NCBI RefSeq assembly: GCF_002246015.1 | Contig: NZ_NOLJ01000002.1 | Location: forward strand, 197,675 to 261,674 | Direction of reading: 5' to 3' | Source: Nostoc sp. 'Peltigera membranacea cyanobiont' 210A | GTDB lineage: Bacteria; Cyanobacteriota; Cyanobacteriia; Cyanobacteriales; Nostocaceae | Length of the DNA stretch: 64,000 bases | Part shown: positions 42,453 to 50,224 of the stretch, in pieces | Layout: each line of letters begins with the position of its first letter | Position numbering within the stretch: position 1 is the stretch's first letter | The notes under the pieces: model-generated | Seen by the model: only the letters and a program-made list of their open reading frames with translations | The model's database searches: none | Told to the model about the DNA's origin: nothing | Program-made: the position numbers and the translations under genes

Positions 42453-44114
42453 TTACACCTTACTTAGATATTGATGGATGAACTGAATAGCGATCGCACC
42501 CTCTCCAACGCCAGAAGCAACTCGCTTCACAGATCCATTACGCACATCTCCAGCGACAAAGATGCCTGGTACACTGGATTCAAGCAGGAAGGGTTCGCGA
42601 TCGAGTTGCCATTGCTTTGAACATCGTTTATTCGGTATCAGGCTGGGCCCGGTTAAGATAAACCCTTGTTCGTCTCTGTCGACAATCCCAGCCAGCCAAT
42701 CGGTGTGTGGCTTTGCACCGATTAAAATAAACAGCAACTTTGTGGGAATAGTTTCCTTTTCCTGGGTATTAGTGTTAGCGATCGTAATTGCTTCTAGGTT
42801 AGTCTGGCCATGAGCCTCAACGATGTGCGAGTGAAACTGTACTGTGATATTGTCTGTTGCTGAAATTTGGTCTATCAAGTACTTTGACATACTTGTAGCC
42901 AGTGTACTGCCCCGTACCAGCATAGTTACATGGCGAGCGTACTTAGAGATGTACACCGCAGCCTGTCCGGCGGAATTAGCTCCGCCAACTACATAAACAT
43001 TTTCATTTTGGCAAGAGAGTGCTTCGGTCATTGCTGCACCGTAGTACACACCAGCCCCAGTTAGATTTCCAATCCCAGGCACATTAAGCTTGCGATATGA
43101 GACACCAGTTGCAATCAGCAATGCATAACAGCTTAATTCTGTGCCATCTTTCAGCTTGATGATCCGATAAGAATCTTGCAAGCGAATGTCAATTACTTCT
43201 TGAGGCGAGAGAATCTCTACCCCGAATCGTTTCGCTTGAGTAACAGCGCGGCGAGCTAATTCCGATCCGGCAATTCCTTGGGGAAAGCCTAAATAGTTCT
43301 CGATCCGGGAACTCGTCCCTGCTTGCCCCCCTGGAGCCTCTTTTTCAATCAATACTGTGCGTAGGCCTTCAGACGCTCCATAGACTGCTGCTGCTAAACC
43401 AGCTGGGCCAGCCCCCACGATCGCCAAGTCGTAAAAGGGCATTTGGGCCTGCATCTTCAACCCAATTTTTTCAGCAATTTCGGCGTTCGTTGGCTGTGTC
43501 AGATACGAACCATCAGGGCAAACTACTAATGGCAAATGTGCGGTATTACATTGAGCATAACTAACCCACTGGCGCGCTTCTTCCTCTATCTCAATGTCCA
43601 ACCACTGATAGGGCATATAGTTGCGGGCCAAGAAGTCTTTTATATGATGACTCTTAGGCGACCAACGAGAGCCAATAACGCGGATACCTTCAAAGGGTGG
43701 GCGGTATGACGAAATCCAATCGTCTAATAAATCGCTAAGAACTGGATATAAAAGGTCTTGTGGCGGCTCCCAGGGTTTAAGAAGATAGTAATCAATCTTT
43801 GCTGTATTGATCGCAGAGATCGCAGCATCGGTGTCCGCATAAGCTGTTAGTAAAACTCGTTTTGCAGACGGAAAAATTTGCATAGCCTGTTCAAGGAACT
43901 GCACACCTGACATTTGTGGCATCCGTTGGTCTACCACACAGAGTGCAACTGTCTCATTACGTAATTTTACTTGTTGCAATACTCTCAAAGCATTTGCACC
44001 TGAGTTGGCTCTTAGTACCCGAAAGCGATCGCCATACTCATGTCGGAGATCTCGCTCTATTACTCGTAGAACTCCGGGGTCATCGTCAACAGTAAGTAGT
44101 ACAGGATTAACCAA
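42453..44114 (-). CDS. Receiver domain fused to thioredoxin-reductase-like flavoprotein
   Basis: A 553-residue fusion. Residues 1-130 are a response-regulator receiver (DDD at 10-12, phospho-acceptor Asp62 in VVDQRMP, Lys in LLKPWEPP). Residues ~144-215 are a glutaredoxin-like region whose CxxC position reads SPKS. Residues ~226-553 are a thioredoxin-reductase-like FAD/NADPH protein (AIVGAGPAGLAAAVYGASEG, VYVVGGANSAGQAAV, GIFVAGDVRNG). The redox CxxC of true thioredoxin reductases is missing: the equivalent segment is VYYGAAMTEALSC. A TTG start at 44114 is supported by AAAGGAG six to seven bases upstream. Followed directly by the histidine kinase. Confidence 0.9.
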   Translation of the reverse strand: MVNPVLLTVDDDPGVLRVIERDLRHEYGDRFRVLRANSGANALRVLQQVKLRNETVALCVVDQRMPQMSGVQFLEQAMQIFPSAKRVLLTAYADTDAAISAINTAKIDYYLLKPWEPPQDLLYPVLSDLLDDWISSYRPPFEGIRVIGSRWSPKSHHIKDFLARNYMPYQWLDIEIEEEARQWVSYAQCNTAHLPLVVCPDGSYLTQPTNAEIAEKIGLKMQAQMPFYDLAIVGAGPAGLAAAVYGASEGLRTVLIEKEAPGGQAGTSSRIENYLGFPQGIAGSELARRAVTQAKRFGVEILSPQEVIDIRLQDSYRIIKLKDGTELSCYALLIATGVSYRKLNVPGIGNLTGAGVYYGAAMTEALSCQNENVYVVGGANSAGQAAVYISKYARHVTMLVRGSTLATSMSKYLIDQISATDNITVQFHSHIVEAHGQTNLEAITIANTNTQEKETIPTKLLFILIGAKPHTDWLAGIVDRDEQGFILTGPSLIPNKRCSKQWQLDREPFLLESSVPGIFVAGDVRNGSVKRVASGVGEGAIAIQFIHQYLSKV

Positions 44115-44188
44115 AATAGCTCCTTTCTAGGAATAATGTTTTGTAATTATTTAGCTAGTCATATTGAGTTTTTATCAGTAGACCTGCC

Positions 44189-44236
44189 TTGAAAATAGGA
44201 AACATAAAACAGGGAACAGGGAACGGGGAACAGGAA
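44189..44236. repeat. STRR repeat
   Basis: Tandem AGGGAAC/CGGGGAAC units (AACAGGGAACAGGGAACGGG) between the AraC-type and receiver genes. Non-coding, heptamer periodicity. Confidence 0.55.
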
Positions 44237-44304
44237 GAAGTATTTTCATTGTTCCTTGTGAGTTCCACTCATGGAGTCTCTTGCAAAAGTCAAAAAATCA
44301 GGAA

Positions 44305-44372
44305 TGTCATTTTGAGCGGAACGCAGGGGAGAGAGGAATTTCACGAGATGTTTCGCTCCGCTCAAGATGACA
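44305..44372. repeat. Dispersed inverted repeat
   Basis: TGTCATTTTGAGCGGA at 44305-44320 pairs with TCCGCTCAAGATGACA at 44357-44372 with one mismatch. This is the TCATTxTGAGCG...CGCTC-x-TGACA hairpin type found scattered in many bacterial genomes. No coding function. Confidence 0.65.
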
Positions 44373-44410
44373 ATTTAAGCATTTGTGGAAGAAGTCTAGT
44401 ATATAAAACA

Positions 44411-45079
44411 CTACTCGCAAGTTGATACTAAGGTTATTTGTATCGAACCATTGTCTATTTTTGCAAGAGAACCATTTTCGCTTTTTAATATAAGTACTTG
44501 ATCGGGAATAGTACTCTTATTAAAAATTGCAGCAATCTCTTGGATACAGACTTGCAAACGTTGAGCTTCTGCAAAAGTCACAGTTGTGGATTCCTGATTG
44601 ATTAATTCGCTTAAGCTTGCTTTTTGTGAGACTCTTTGCCAACATGGGATGTTCTTACTCCGATGCGACCTTCGCCATGTTTGCGGGGTTGTATTGTGGA
44701 GCCGGAGAAACTGGCGACCGAAATGGCGTCTATCTAAATATCCTACTGCTTCGGCAATCTGCTCGACTGACTGGTCTGTTTCTAGAAGTAGACGGCGTGC
44801 TTCTAGCATACGACGCTCAACAATCCAACAGAGCACCGTTTTTCCAGTCTCTCGCCGAACAAGGTCGGTGAGGTAGGCAGGAGACCGATTGACCGCCTCA
44901 GCCACCTCTCTAAGACTAATTGAATTATGATAATTTGTCTCAATAAATCGAAAAACATGGTTTAGCAATGGTTGGGACTGAAGCAAGAAATGTTCAAAAT
45001 TTGTTAGTATCCCCGTATTAATAGCGATGTTAACTTTATGAGAGTCAGTGCCATTTAATAAGTAATTAGAGTCCATCAT
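44411..45079 (-). CDS. AraC family transcriptional regulator
   Basis: A 222-residue regulator. The AraC/XylS DNA-binding domain lies at ~40-135 with both helix-turn-helix units: ISLREVAEAVNRSPAYLTDLVRRETGKTVLCWIVERRMLEARRLLLETDQSVEQIAEAVGYLDRRHFGRQFLRLHNTTPQTWRR. Unusually, this domain is near the N-terminus, and the C-terminal ~75 residues (EAQRLQVCIQEIAAIFNKSTIPDQVLILKSENGSLAKIDNGSIQITLVS) would be the signal or accessory region. The frame extends to a TTG at 45103, but the ATG at 45079 is preferred. It lies between the epimerase/STAS gene and the redox signalling pair, and might regulate either. Confidence 0.88.
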   Translation of the reverse strand: MMDSNYLLNGTDSHKVNIAINTGILTNFEHFLLQSQPLLNHVFRFIETNYHNSISLREVAEAVNRSPAYLTDLVRRETGKTVLCWIVERRMLEARRLLLETDQSVEQIAEAVGYLDRRHFGRQFLRLHNTTPQTWRRSHRSKNIPCWQRVSQKASLSELINQESTTVTFAEAQRLQVCIQEIAAIFNKSTIPDQVLILKSENGSLAKIDNGSIQITLVSTCE

Positions 45080-45231
45080 TTCAGTCTCGTTTATTGTCAA
45101 CAAAGACTCACTTTTAAGTGAAGTAACTTGTGAATCTCTAGTTTCTTTTCATGGCTAGCAACATGAATTATTTAAACGGTTACATAACTTAACAAAAGGA
45201 TTTTATGATTAGTAATGCTCATATATGGGAT

Positions 45232-45282
45232 ATTTTGCCAGTTTTGCCAAATTTTTTTTAGGCTTTTATTTTGGTAAAGCTA
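45232..45282. repeat. Second copy of the GCCAAA...TTTGG hairpin repeat
   Basis: GTTTTGCCAAATTTTTTTTA, then GGCTTTTATTTTGGTAAAG, matches the core of the hairpin at 15223-15272. Here the arms are less perfect. It lies in the 325-bp gap downstream of the epimerase/STAS gene and upstream of the AraC gene, where it could act as terminator of the former. Confidence 0.5.
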
Positions 45283-45404
45283 TATGACTATTAACTGAAG
45301 TGTATTAAGCATAGTCCTAATAGCTTTGGAGAAACCACAGTTTCTTTTTTTGAACTAGGTATCTTTTATCTAATTAGGACTATTAAAATGTGTTTTAACG
45401 CAAC

Positions 45405-47576
45405 TTATACACTTGCCATCTGAACAGTTTCGTACTCATCCAAAACGGTTACACTGTCGCAAAATGCACTCATCATCAGGAATTGTTTCACGTTCTCCGG
45501 TGCGCCGACCATGTAGAGTTCAACATCAGAACCCAGTTTTTGTTTAGCGAAAATCAGAGACCGTAGACCAGCAGTAGTAATACATTCTAAGTCTTCTAGT
45601 AGTAAGACCAAACGATTGATTGGTTGTGCTGTAGCTTTAGCGATCGCTTCCTGAAAATGTACCACACCATTAGCATCCAATAACCCAGTTAAGGAGATTT
45701 TGGCAATACCATTACTGACTTCTAACAGGGTTGCGTCGAAAGATACTTGAGTCGGAAGAAGCCTGACTCTGACTTTTAGATCGTCTTGAGTAACTGGTAG
45801 TCTGACTGTTAGGTTTGCAGCATCAAAATCGACATACCTTTGCCCATTGATCCATACATCTCCAATCCGCACACTACCTGGTGGTAAGATATCTGGTGCA
45901 ACTCGCAGAATGTTGTCCTTAAAGCCACCTGGCTTTGGTTTAAAGTACAAATCCATTGGCTGTTTAGTAATCAGCAGATTCGTATAAACGCAAGCTAAGT
46001 AGGCCAATTCAAACGAGTGATAACCGCTCATTGAGTGGCTCCCTTTGCCTCGTTCTGTTCCTAACAAGTAGGGAATCCCATTTGACAGAACATTAAAGTA
46101 GATACCCCCAGCCACGTAATCGAGGAACCAAGCATTATAGAAAGCTGCCGCTTCACGGGCTTGGCGTTGATACTCAGGTTTATCAAGTGAGCCATTCAAG
46201 ATCAGGTAAGCTAAGATAGCTTGTTCTTGTTGCCACCAAGCTTTCCGGTTATGCCAGACAAAGCGGTGTACCTCTTGCCCTGGTTTTAAGGTGCGTTCGA
46301 CTACATCGTACCATCCCCCGCGCTGTTGGTCGCTACCGACTGCTGGCATGATTTCTGCAATCTTTTCTGCCAGAGTCACATAGTTTTCTTTTGGTTTCAG
46401 GTGGTTCATCCGCATTAAGTTCCAAGCAATTTTCAGGTTATGACCTACAACTGCTCGATTCTGCTGCCATCCCCAAGTTGTATCGTGAGTCCAGTCCTCA
46501 TAAAAACGTTCTTGAACAAATGGGCTATGGTCATAATCTGGGAACCGCTTTTCAATGGTGTCGAAGGTGTACTCCAGGAAATTTGCGTATTCTTCTTTGC
46601 CAGTCGCTAGCCAAAGATTGATCAAATAAGCTGGGGCATGATCGCCTACGGAGTTCCAGTTCTTCTTGGCGCGATTGTGGCCTAGAGTCTGAGAGTGGGG
46701 GCTGAGAGTAATCGGATCGATGTGAGAGAAAAATCCTCCTTTCTCTGTTTTGTCCAAGAAATACTTGTCAAACAGATTAATCGTCAACTCGATATCTTTG
46801 ATGATCCGGGGATCGCCTGTTATCCGATAGGTTTGGGTGGGACCAGCCAGCGCATAAATTTGCTCGTAAGCTGGAATAGCGTCATAATCATCCCCAAATT
46901 CTGAGGAGAATATTTTCTGCTCGCTGCCACCTGGTTTGACATCAACAGCATGATACCAATAGCAAATTCCTTCGCCTTCATCGAGAAAACGCATGTGTTG
47001 GCGGAGGTATTCGGTGCCTTTTTCCGCAGCTTCAAGATAGCGATCGTCTCCAGTCATCATGTAGGCTGTGGCAAAACCATAAACTAGACGAGAAATCGTG
47101 TCAGTTTCTTGACGAGTGCTATCTTCTTTGGAACCAACTAAACCGATACCGGTGCGATATTTCCGATAATCAATTTCGCCATCTTCAAACTGGGCTTTGA
47201 GGTAAAAATCGCCAAGACTTCGTATCTGCTTGACCCACCAATCTGGTCTTTCAAAAAGATACTCATTTTCTCTTCTACCCAGAAAAACTATGTGTTTAGC
47301 TTCAAACTTTTGCTCGCCTGCTTCAGGATAAAAAATGCCATATGCGAAAAGATAGCAATTTGGCACGAGCAGTGAATTTATTTGGCTAGTGCAATCAAAG
47401 AAAGGCTCATCTAAATTGCGTACTAGTTCAGCATAGGTCATTGAGGTCAATGCTACTTCAAATTTCCTGCCATCTGAAGTTTTGAGATCAAAAGTACCAG
47501 AATCTCCTTTACTTGAATCAAAAGCGGTAACATACCCAGCAATCAAATCTGAAAATGAAAAGTCTATATTACTCAT
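45405..47576 (-). CDS. N-acylglucosamine 2-epimerase-like (alpha/alpha toroid) protein fused to STAS domain
   Basis: A 723-residue three-part protein. Residues ~1-110 form a beta-rich domain (GYVTAFDSSKGDSGTFDLKTSDGRKFEVAL). Residues ~125-540 resemble the alpha/alpha toroid of the AGE/cellobiose epimerase group (TDTISRLVYGFATAYMMTGDDRYLEAAEKGTEYL, AGPTQTYRITGD, WQQEQAILAYLIL). Residues ~610-723 are a STAS domain (ISLTGLLDANGVVHFQEAIA, LEDLECITTAGLRSLIFAKQKLG) lacking the usual phosphorylatable Ser, with Thr-Thr at the site. The start is fixed by AGGAG eight bases before the ATG; it overlaps the glgX stop by 8 bp, so translation is coupled. Function inferred as sugar isomerisation under regulatory control. 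Confidence 0.8.
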   Translation of the reverse strand: MSNIDFSFSDLIAGYVTAFDSSKGDSGTFDLKTSDGRKFEVALTSMTYAELVRNLDEPFFDCTSQINSLLVPNCYLFAYGIFYPEAGEQKFEAKHIVFLGRRENEYLFERPDWWVKQIRSLGDFYLKAQFEDGEIDYRKYRTGIGLVGSKEDSTRQETDTISRLVYGFATAYMMTGDDRYLEAAEKGTEYLRQHMRFLDEGEGICYWYHAVDVKPGGSEQKIFSSEFGDDYDAIPAYEQIYALAGPTQTYRITGDPRIIKDIELTINLFDKYFLDKTEKGGFFSHIDPITLSPHSQTLGHNRAKKNWNSVGDHAPAYLINLWLATGKEEYANFLEYTFDTIEKRFPDYDHSPFVQERFYEDWTHDTTWGWQQNRAVVGHNLKIAWNLMRMNHLKPKENYVTLAEKIAEIMPAVGSDQQRGGWYDVVERTLKPGQEVHRFVWHNRKAWWQQEQAILAYLILNGSLDKPEYQRQAREAAAFYNAWFLDYVAGGIYFNVLSNGIPYLLGTERGKGSHSMSGYHSFELAYLACVYTNLLITKQPMDLYFKPKPGGFKDNILRVAPDILPPGSVRIGDVWINGQRYVDFDAANLTVRLPVTQDDLKVRVRLLPTQVSFDATLLEVSNGIAKISLTGLLDANGVVHFQEAIAKATAQPINRLVLLLEDLECITTAGLRSLIFAKQKLGSDVELYMVGAPENVKQFLMMSAFCDSVTVLDEYETVQMASV

Positions 47577-49734
47577 TGAATTCACTCCTGATTGGAAATT
47601 CATTAACTGGAAACCATTTAGAAACTAAAACAACAACGCTACGCTCTTTCACAGGATAGACATTACCTGAAACTACAGTTTCTTCGCCTGGTTCCGCAAT
47701 ATCAATCGGAGAAGGAAGAGCAGTATCTAAGACTCTGCACCATTTTCTACCTTTAATAGAAGGAATTTCAAAGTCCAGGTCTTCCCAGTACATGTTGAGC
47801 ATGACATGAATATCCGCTTCTCCTTCAAAGCCTCCGAGAGTAAATGCGAGAACTCTGGCATGAGAGTCGTGCCAACCCGGTTTGAATAACTTACAGCCAT
47901 GCCAAGCAATGTCTGCTAAACCGCGCTCGTTAACTTCACCAGTGAAAAAATTACTCCGGCGTAAGGCAGAATGGCAGTAGCACTTGCGGAAATTAATCAT
48001 CAGTTTGAAGAACCTGAAAATATCAGCATTCTTTTCTGCAAGATTCCAATCTAACCAACTAATTTCGTTATCTTGGCAGTAAGCGTTGTTGTTACCCTTT
48101 TGAGTCCGTCTGACTTCATCACCAGCCACAACCATTGGTACCCCTTGTGAGAGCATAAGAATGGCTGCAAAATTCTTAATCTGTCGCCGACGTAATTCAT
48201 CAATTAGTGGATTGTCAGTTTCTCCTTCAACCCCACAATTCCAACTTAAATTGTCATTGATGCCATCCCGATTGTTTTCACCATTCGCTTCATTGTGTTT
48301 GTGGTTGTACGAAACTAAATCATTGAGGGTAAATCCATCATGACAGCTAATGAAGTTGATGCTGTTAATCGGTAAATGTCTGCTCGATTGATAAAGGTCA
48401 GAACTTCCAGCAATGCGCCAAGCAACTGCCCCAACCATTCCTGCATCTCCTTTGACAAAGCGCCGGATGTCATCTCGAAAACGTCCGTTCCATTCTGCCC
48501 AACGATATCCAGGGAAATCGCCAATTTGATAAAGCCCACCGGCATCCCAAGCCTCAGCAATGATTTTGGTGTCAGCTAGTGTTTCGGATGTTTCAATGTG
48601 CCAAATCACCGGCGGATGGCTCATTGGTACCCCGTCTTGGCTGCGAGATAAGATGGAGGCTTCATCAAAGCGGAAACCATCGACATGCATCTCTTTGACC
48701 CAAAATTCCAGGCAATCTACAATTAACTTTTCTACTATGGGATGGTTGCAATTGACGGTATTGCCACACCCGGAGTAGTCCATGTAGTACTGCTTATCCC
48801 AAGGCACTAGGTGATAAAAGATATCATTAAAAAGACCTTTAAAGCTGATGGTTGGGCCTTCATGGTTGCCTTCGTCGGTGTGGTTAAAGACTACATCTAG
48901 AATGACTTCAATCCCTTCTTTGTGTAAAGCCTTGACCAAATCTCGAAACTCTCTGATATGATTTCCAACATCAGGAAAAGCACAATATGACGCTTCTGGA
49001 GCAAAGTAACTGTGTGGGTTGTATCCCCAGTAGTCTTTTAGTTGCTTGCCGTTGACTTCTCGGAGAAGGTTCTTTTCGTCAAAGTCAAATATTGGCAGTA
49101 GTTCAACAGCTGTGATTCCTAACTCTTTCAAGTAAGGAATTTTTTCGATAATTCCAGAAAAAGTGCCGGGGTATTTGCAGGCGGAAGAGGGCGATTTGGT
49201 AAATCCGCCAACGTGTACCTCATAAATGATGGTGTCACTCATTGATCGGTTGAGCGGGCGATCGCCTTCCCAGTCATAATTAGATATATCAATAACTACA
49301 CTACGCATAGATGTAGTTAGGTTGTCTTTTGACCCTAAAGCATCGTTGCGCTGCCAAAGAGTGTTGGTGTTTCCTCTAGCATAAGGGTCAAGCAGTACCT
49401 TATTTTTATTAAAGCGGTGTCCTGCTCCGTGTAAATCAGGATTACCATTAACTCGATAAGCATAGTGAGCGCCCGGTTTTAACCCTCTCACATAAACATG
49501 CCAAAAGTGGAAGGTTTTATTGAACTTTGGGTTTAACTGAATAATTTGTCTTGGCTGCGGAGCATCATCGCGATCGAACAACAAGAGTTCAACAGAGGTA
49601 GCATGTTCTGAAAAGATGGAAAAGTTTACTCCATCTTTGTCTGGTACCGCACCGAAAGGGTGTGAACATCCCGATTCTAATTGGTAATCAGGTATTTCTA
49701 GTTCAACCTGATATTTATCTGTAGTTAAAGTCAT
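47569..49734 (-). CDS. glgX: Glycogen debranching enzyme (isoamylase type)
   Basis: A 721-residue GH13 debranching enzyme that hydrolyses alpha-1,6 branch points in glycogen. An N-terminal CBM48-like domain (~20-160: HPFGAVPDKDGVNFSIFSEHATSVELLLFDR) precedes the barrel. Conserved GH13 regions are all present: DVVFNHTDEG, DGFRFDEAS (nucleophile Asp, ~355), AEAWDAGG (acid/base Glu, ~391) and SCHDGFTLND. Length fits GlgX/TreX. It is translationally coupled to the epimerase/STAS gene and preceded by a 490-bp non-coding region with the shared 28-bp element. It therefore belongs to a different transcription unit from the glucosidase gene upstream. Confidence 0.93.
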   Translation of the reverse strand: MTLTTDKYQVELEIPDYQLESGCSHPFGAVPDKDGVNFSIFSEHATSVELLLFDRDDAPQPRQIIQLNPKFNKTFHFWHVYVRGLKPGAHYAYRVNGNPDLHGAGHRFNKNKVLLDPYARGNTNTLWQRNDALGSKDNLTTSMRSVVIDISNYDWEGDRPLNRSMSDTIIYEVHVGGFTKSPSSACKYPGTFSGIIEKIPYLKELGITAVELLPIFDFDEKNLLREVNGKQLKDYWGYNPHSYFAPEASYCAFPDVGNHIREFRDLVKALHKEGIEVILDVVFNHTDEGNHEGPTISFKGLFNDIFYHLVPWDKQYYMDYSGCGNTVNCNHPIVEKLIVDCLEFWVKEMHVDGFRFDEASILSRSQDGVPMSHPPVIWHIETSETLADTKIIAEAWDAGGLYQIGDFPGYRWAEWNGRFRDDIRRFVKGDAGMVGAVAWRIAGSSDLYQSSRHLPINSINFISCHDGFTLNDLVSYNHKHNEANGENNRDGINDNLSWNCGVEGETDNPLIDELRRRQIKNFAAILMLSQGVPMVVAGDEVRRTQKGNNNAYCQDNEISWLDWNLAEKNADIFRFFKLMINFRKCYCHSALRRSNFFTGEVNERGLADIAWHGCKLFKPGWHDSHARVLAFTLGGFEGEADIHVMLNMYWEDLDFEIPSIKGRKWCRVLDTALPSPIDIAEPGEETVVSGNVYPVKERSVVVLVSKWFPVNEFPIRSEFNE

Positions 49735-50052
49735 TCTTTCTCTCTGTCCTTATAGCATTTAACTGGTGGGTCATTTAGCACGCTTTTAGCCATCAAAAAA
49801 TTATTAATGGTATTTTTAGCAATTTATTAATAGCCAAAGTTGTGTTAAATTACCCTTTAATTATTGACTACAATATTGCCCTGAAGAAGGCTTACTGATT
49901 GGAAAACCTACTTATACATCTATTCAGGAATTACTGAGTCCAAACTTTGCAACTAAAGTGAAAAATTTAAATCTACTCATTTTGGTAATTTAATTGCCTA
50001 TTAATTAGTTTATATAAATTAATTTTAATGGATGATTAATATAGTTACAATG

Positions 50053-50080
50053 GTTTAACTTTGGGATGAGGTTTGTATTC
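50053..50080 (-). promoter_or_regulatory. Shared two-box element, copy 1 (glgX)
   Basis: Reading on the minus strand: GAATAC, a 16-bp spacer starting AAACCTC, then GTTAAAC with CATTG immediately after. The same geometry (box, 16 bp, box) occurs at 60756, 63162 and 63505. It ends 318 bp before the glgX start. Spacing of the hexamers is promoter-like, so it may be recognised by an alternative sigma factor; an activator site is the other option. Confidence 0.6.
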
Positions 50081-50138
50081 TTTTGATAATAAATAAGTAA
50101 TTAATAATATTTTTAACTATTTACAATATTTAAATTTT

Positions 50139-50168
50139 AGGATGCGTTCGCTCAGGCTAACGCATCCA
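50139..50168 (-). terminator. Hairpin downstream of the glucosidase gene
   Basis: GGATGCGTT pairs with AACGCATCC around a short CGCTCAGGCT loop, a 9-bp perfect stem. On the minus strand it comes about 57 bp after the stop of the glucosidase gene and is followed by TAAAATTTAAAT. It probably separates the long operon from glgX. Confidence 0.6.
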
Positions 50169-50224
50169 GGCTTTATATACAATGTAGAAGGAAAACGAGA
50201 AGTTAGAATCAAGATACTATCAAA

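Larger units (their letters stand above)
49735..50224 (-). promoter_or_regulatory. 490-bp promoter region of glgX
   Basis: AT-rich, without credible ORFs. It holds the shared 28-bp element at 50053-50080. A GGATGCGTTCGCTCAGGCTAACGCATCC hairpin near 50140-50168 lies about 55 bp downstream of the glucosidase stop and is probably its terminator. Confidence 0.6.

Noticed and set aside
44598-44876. Plus-strand frames opposite the AraC regulator
   Set aside because: Two overlapping antisense frames within an intact AraC DNA-binding domain; the Arg/Ser-rich product is unlike a real protein.
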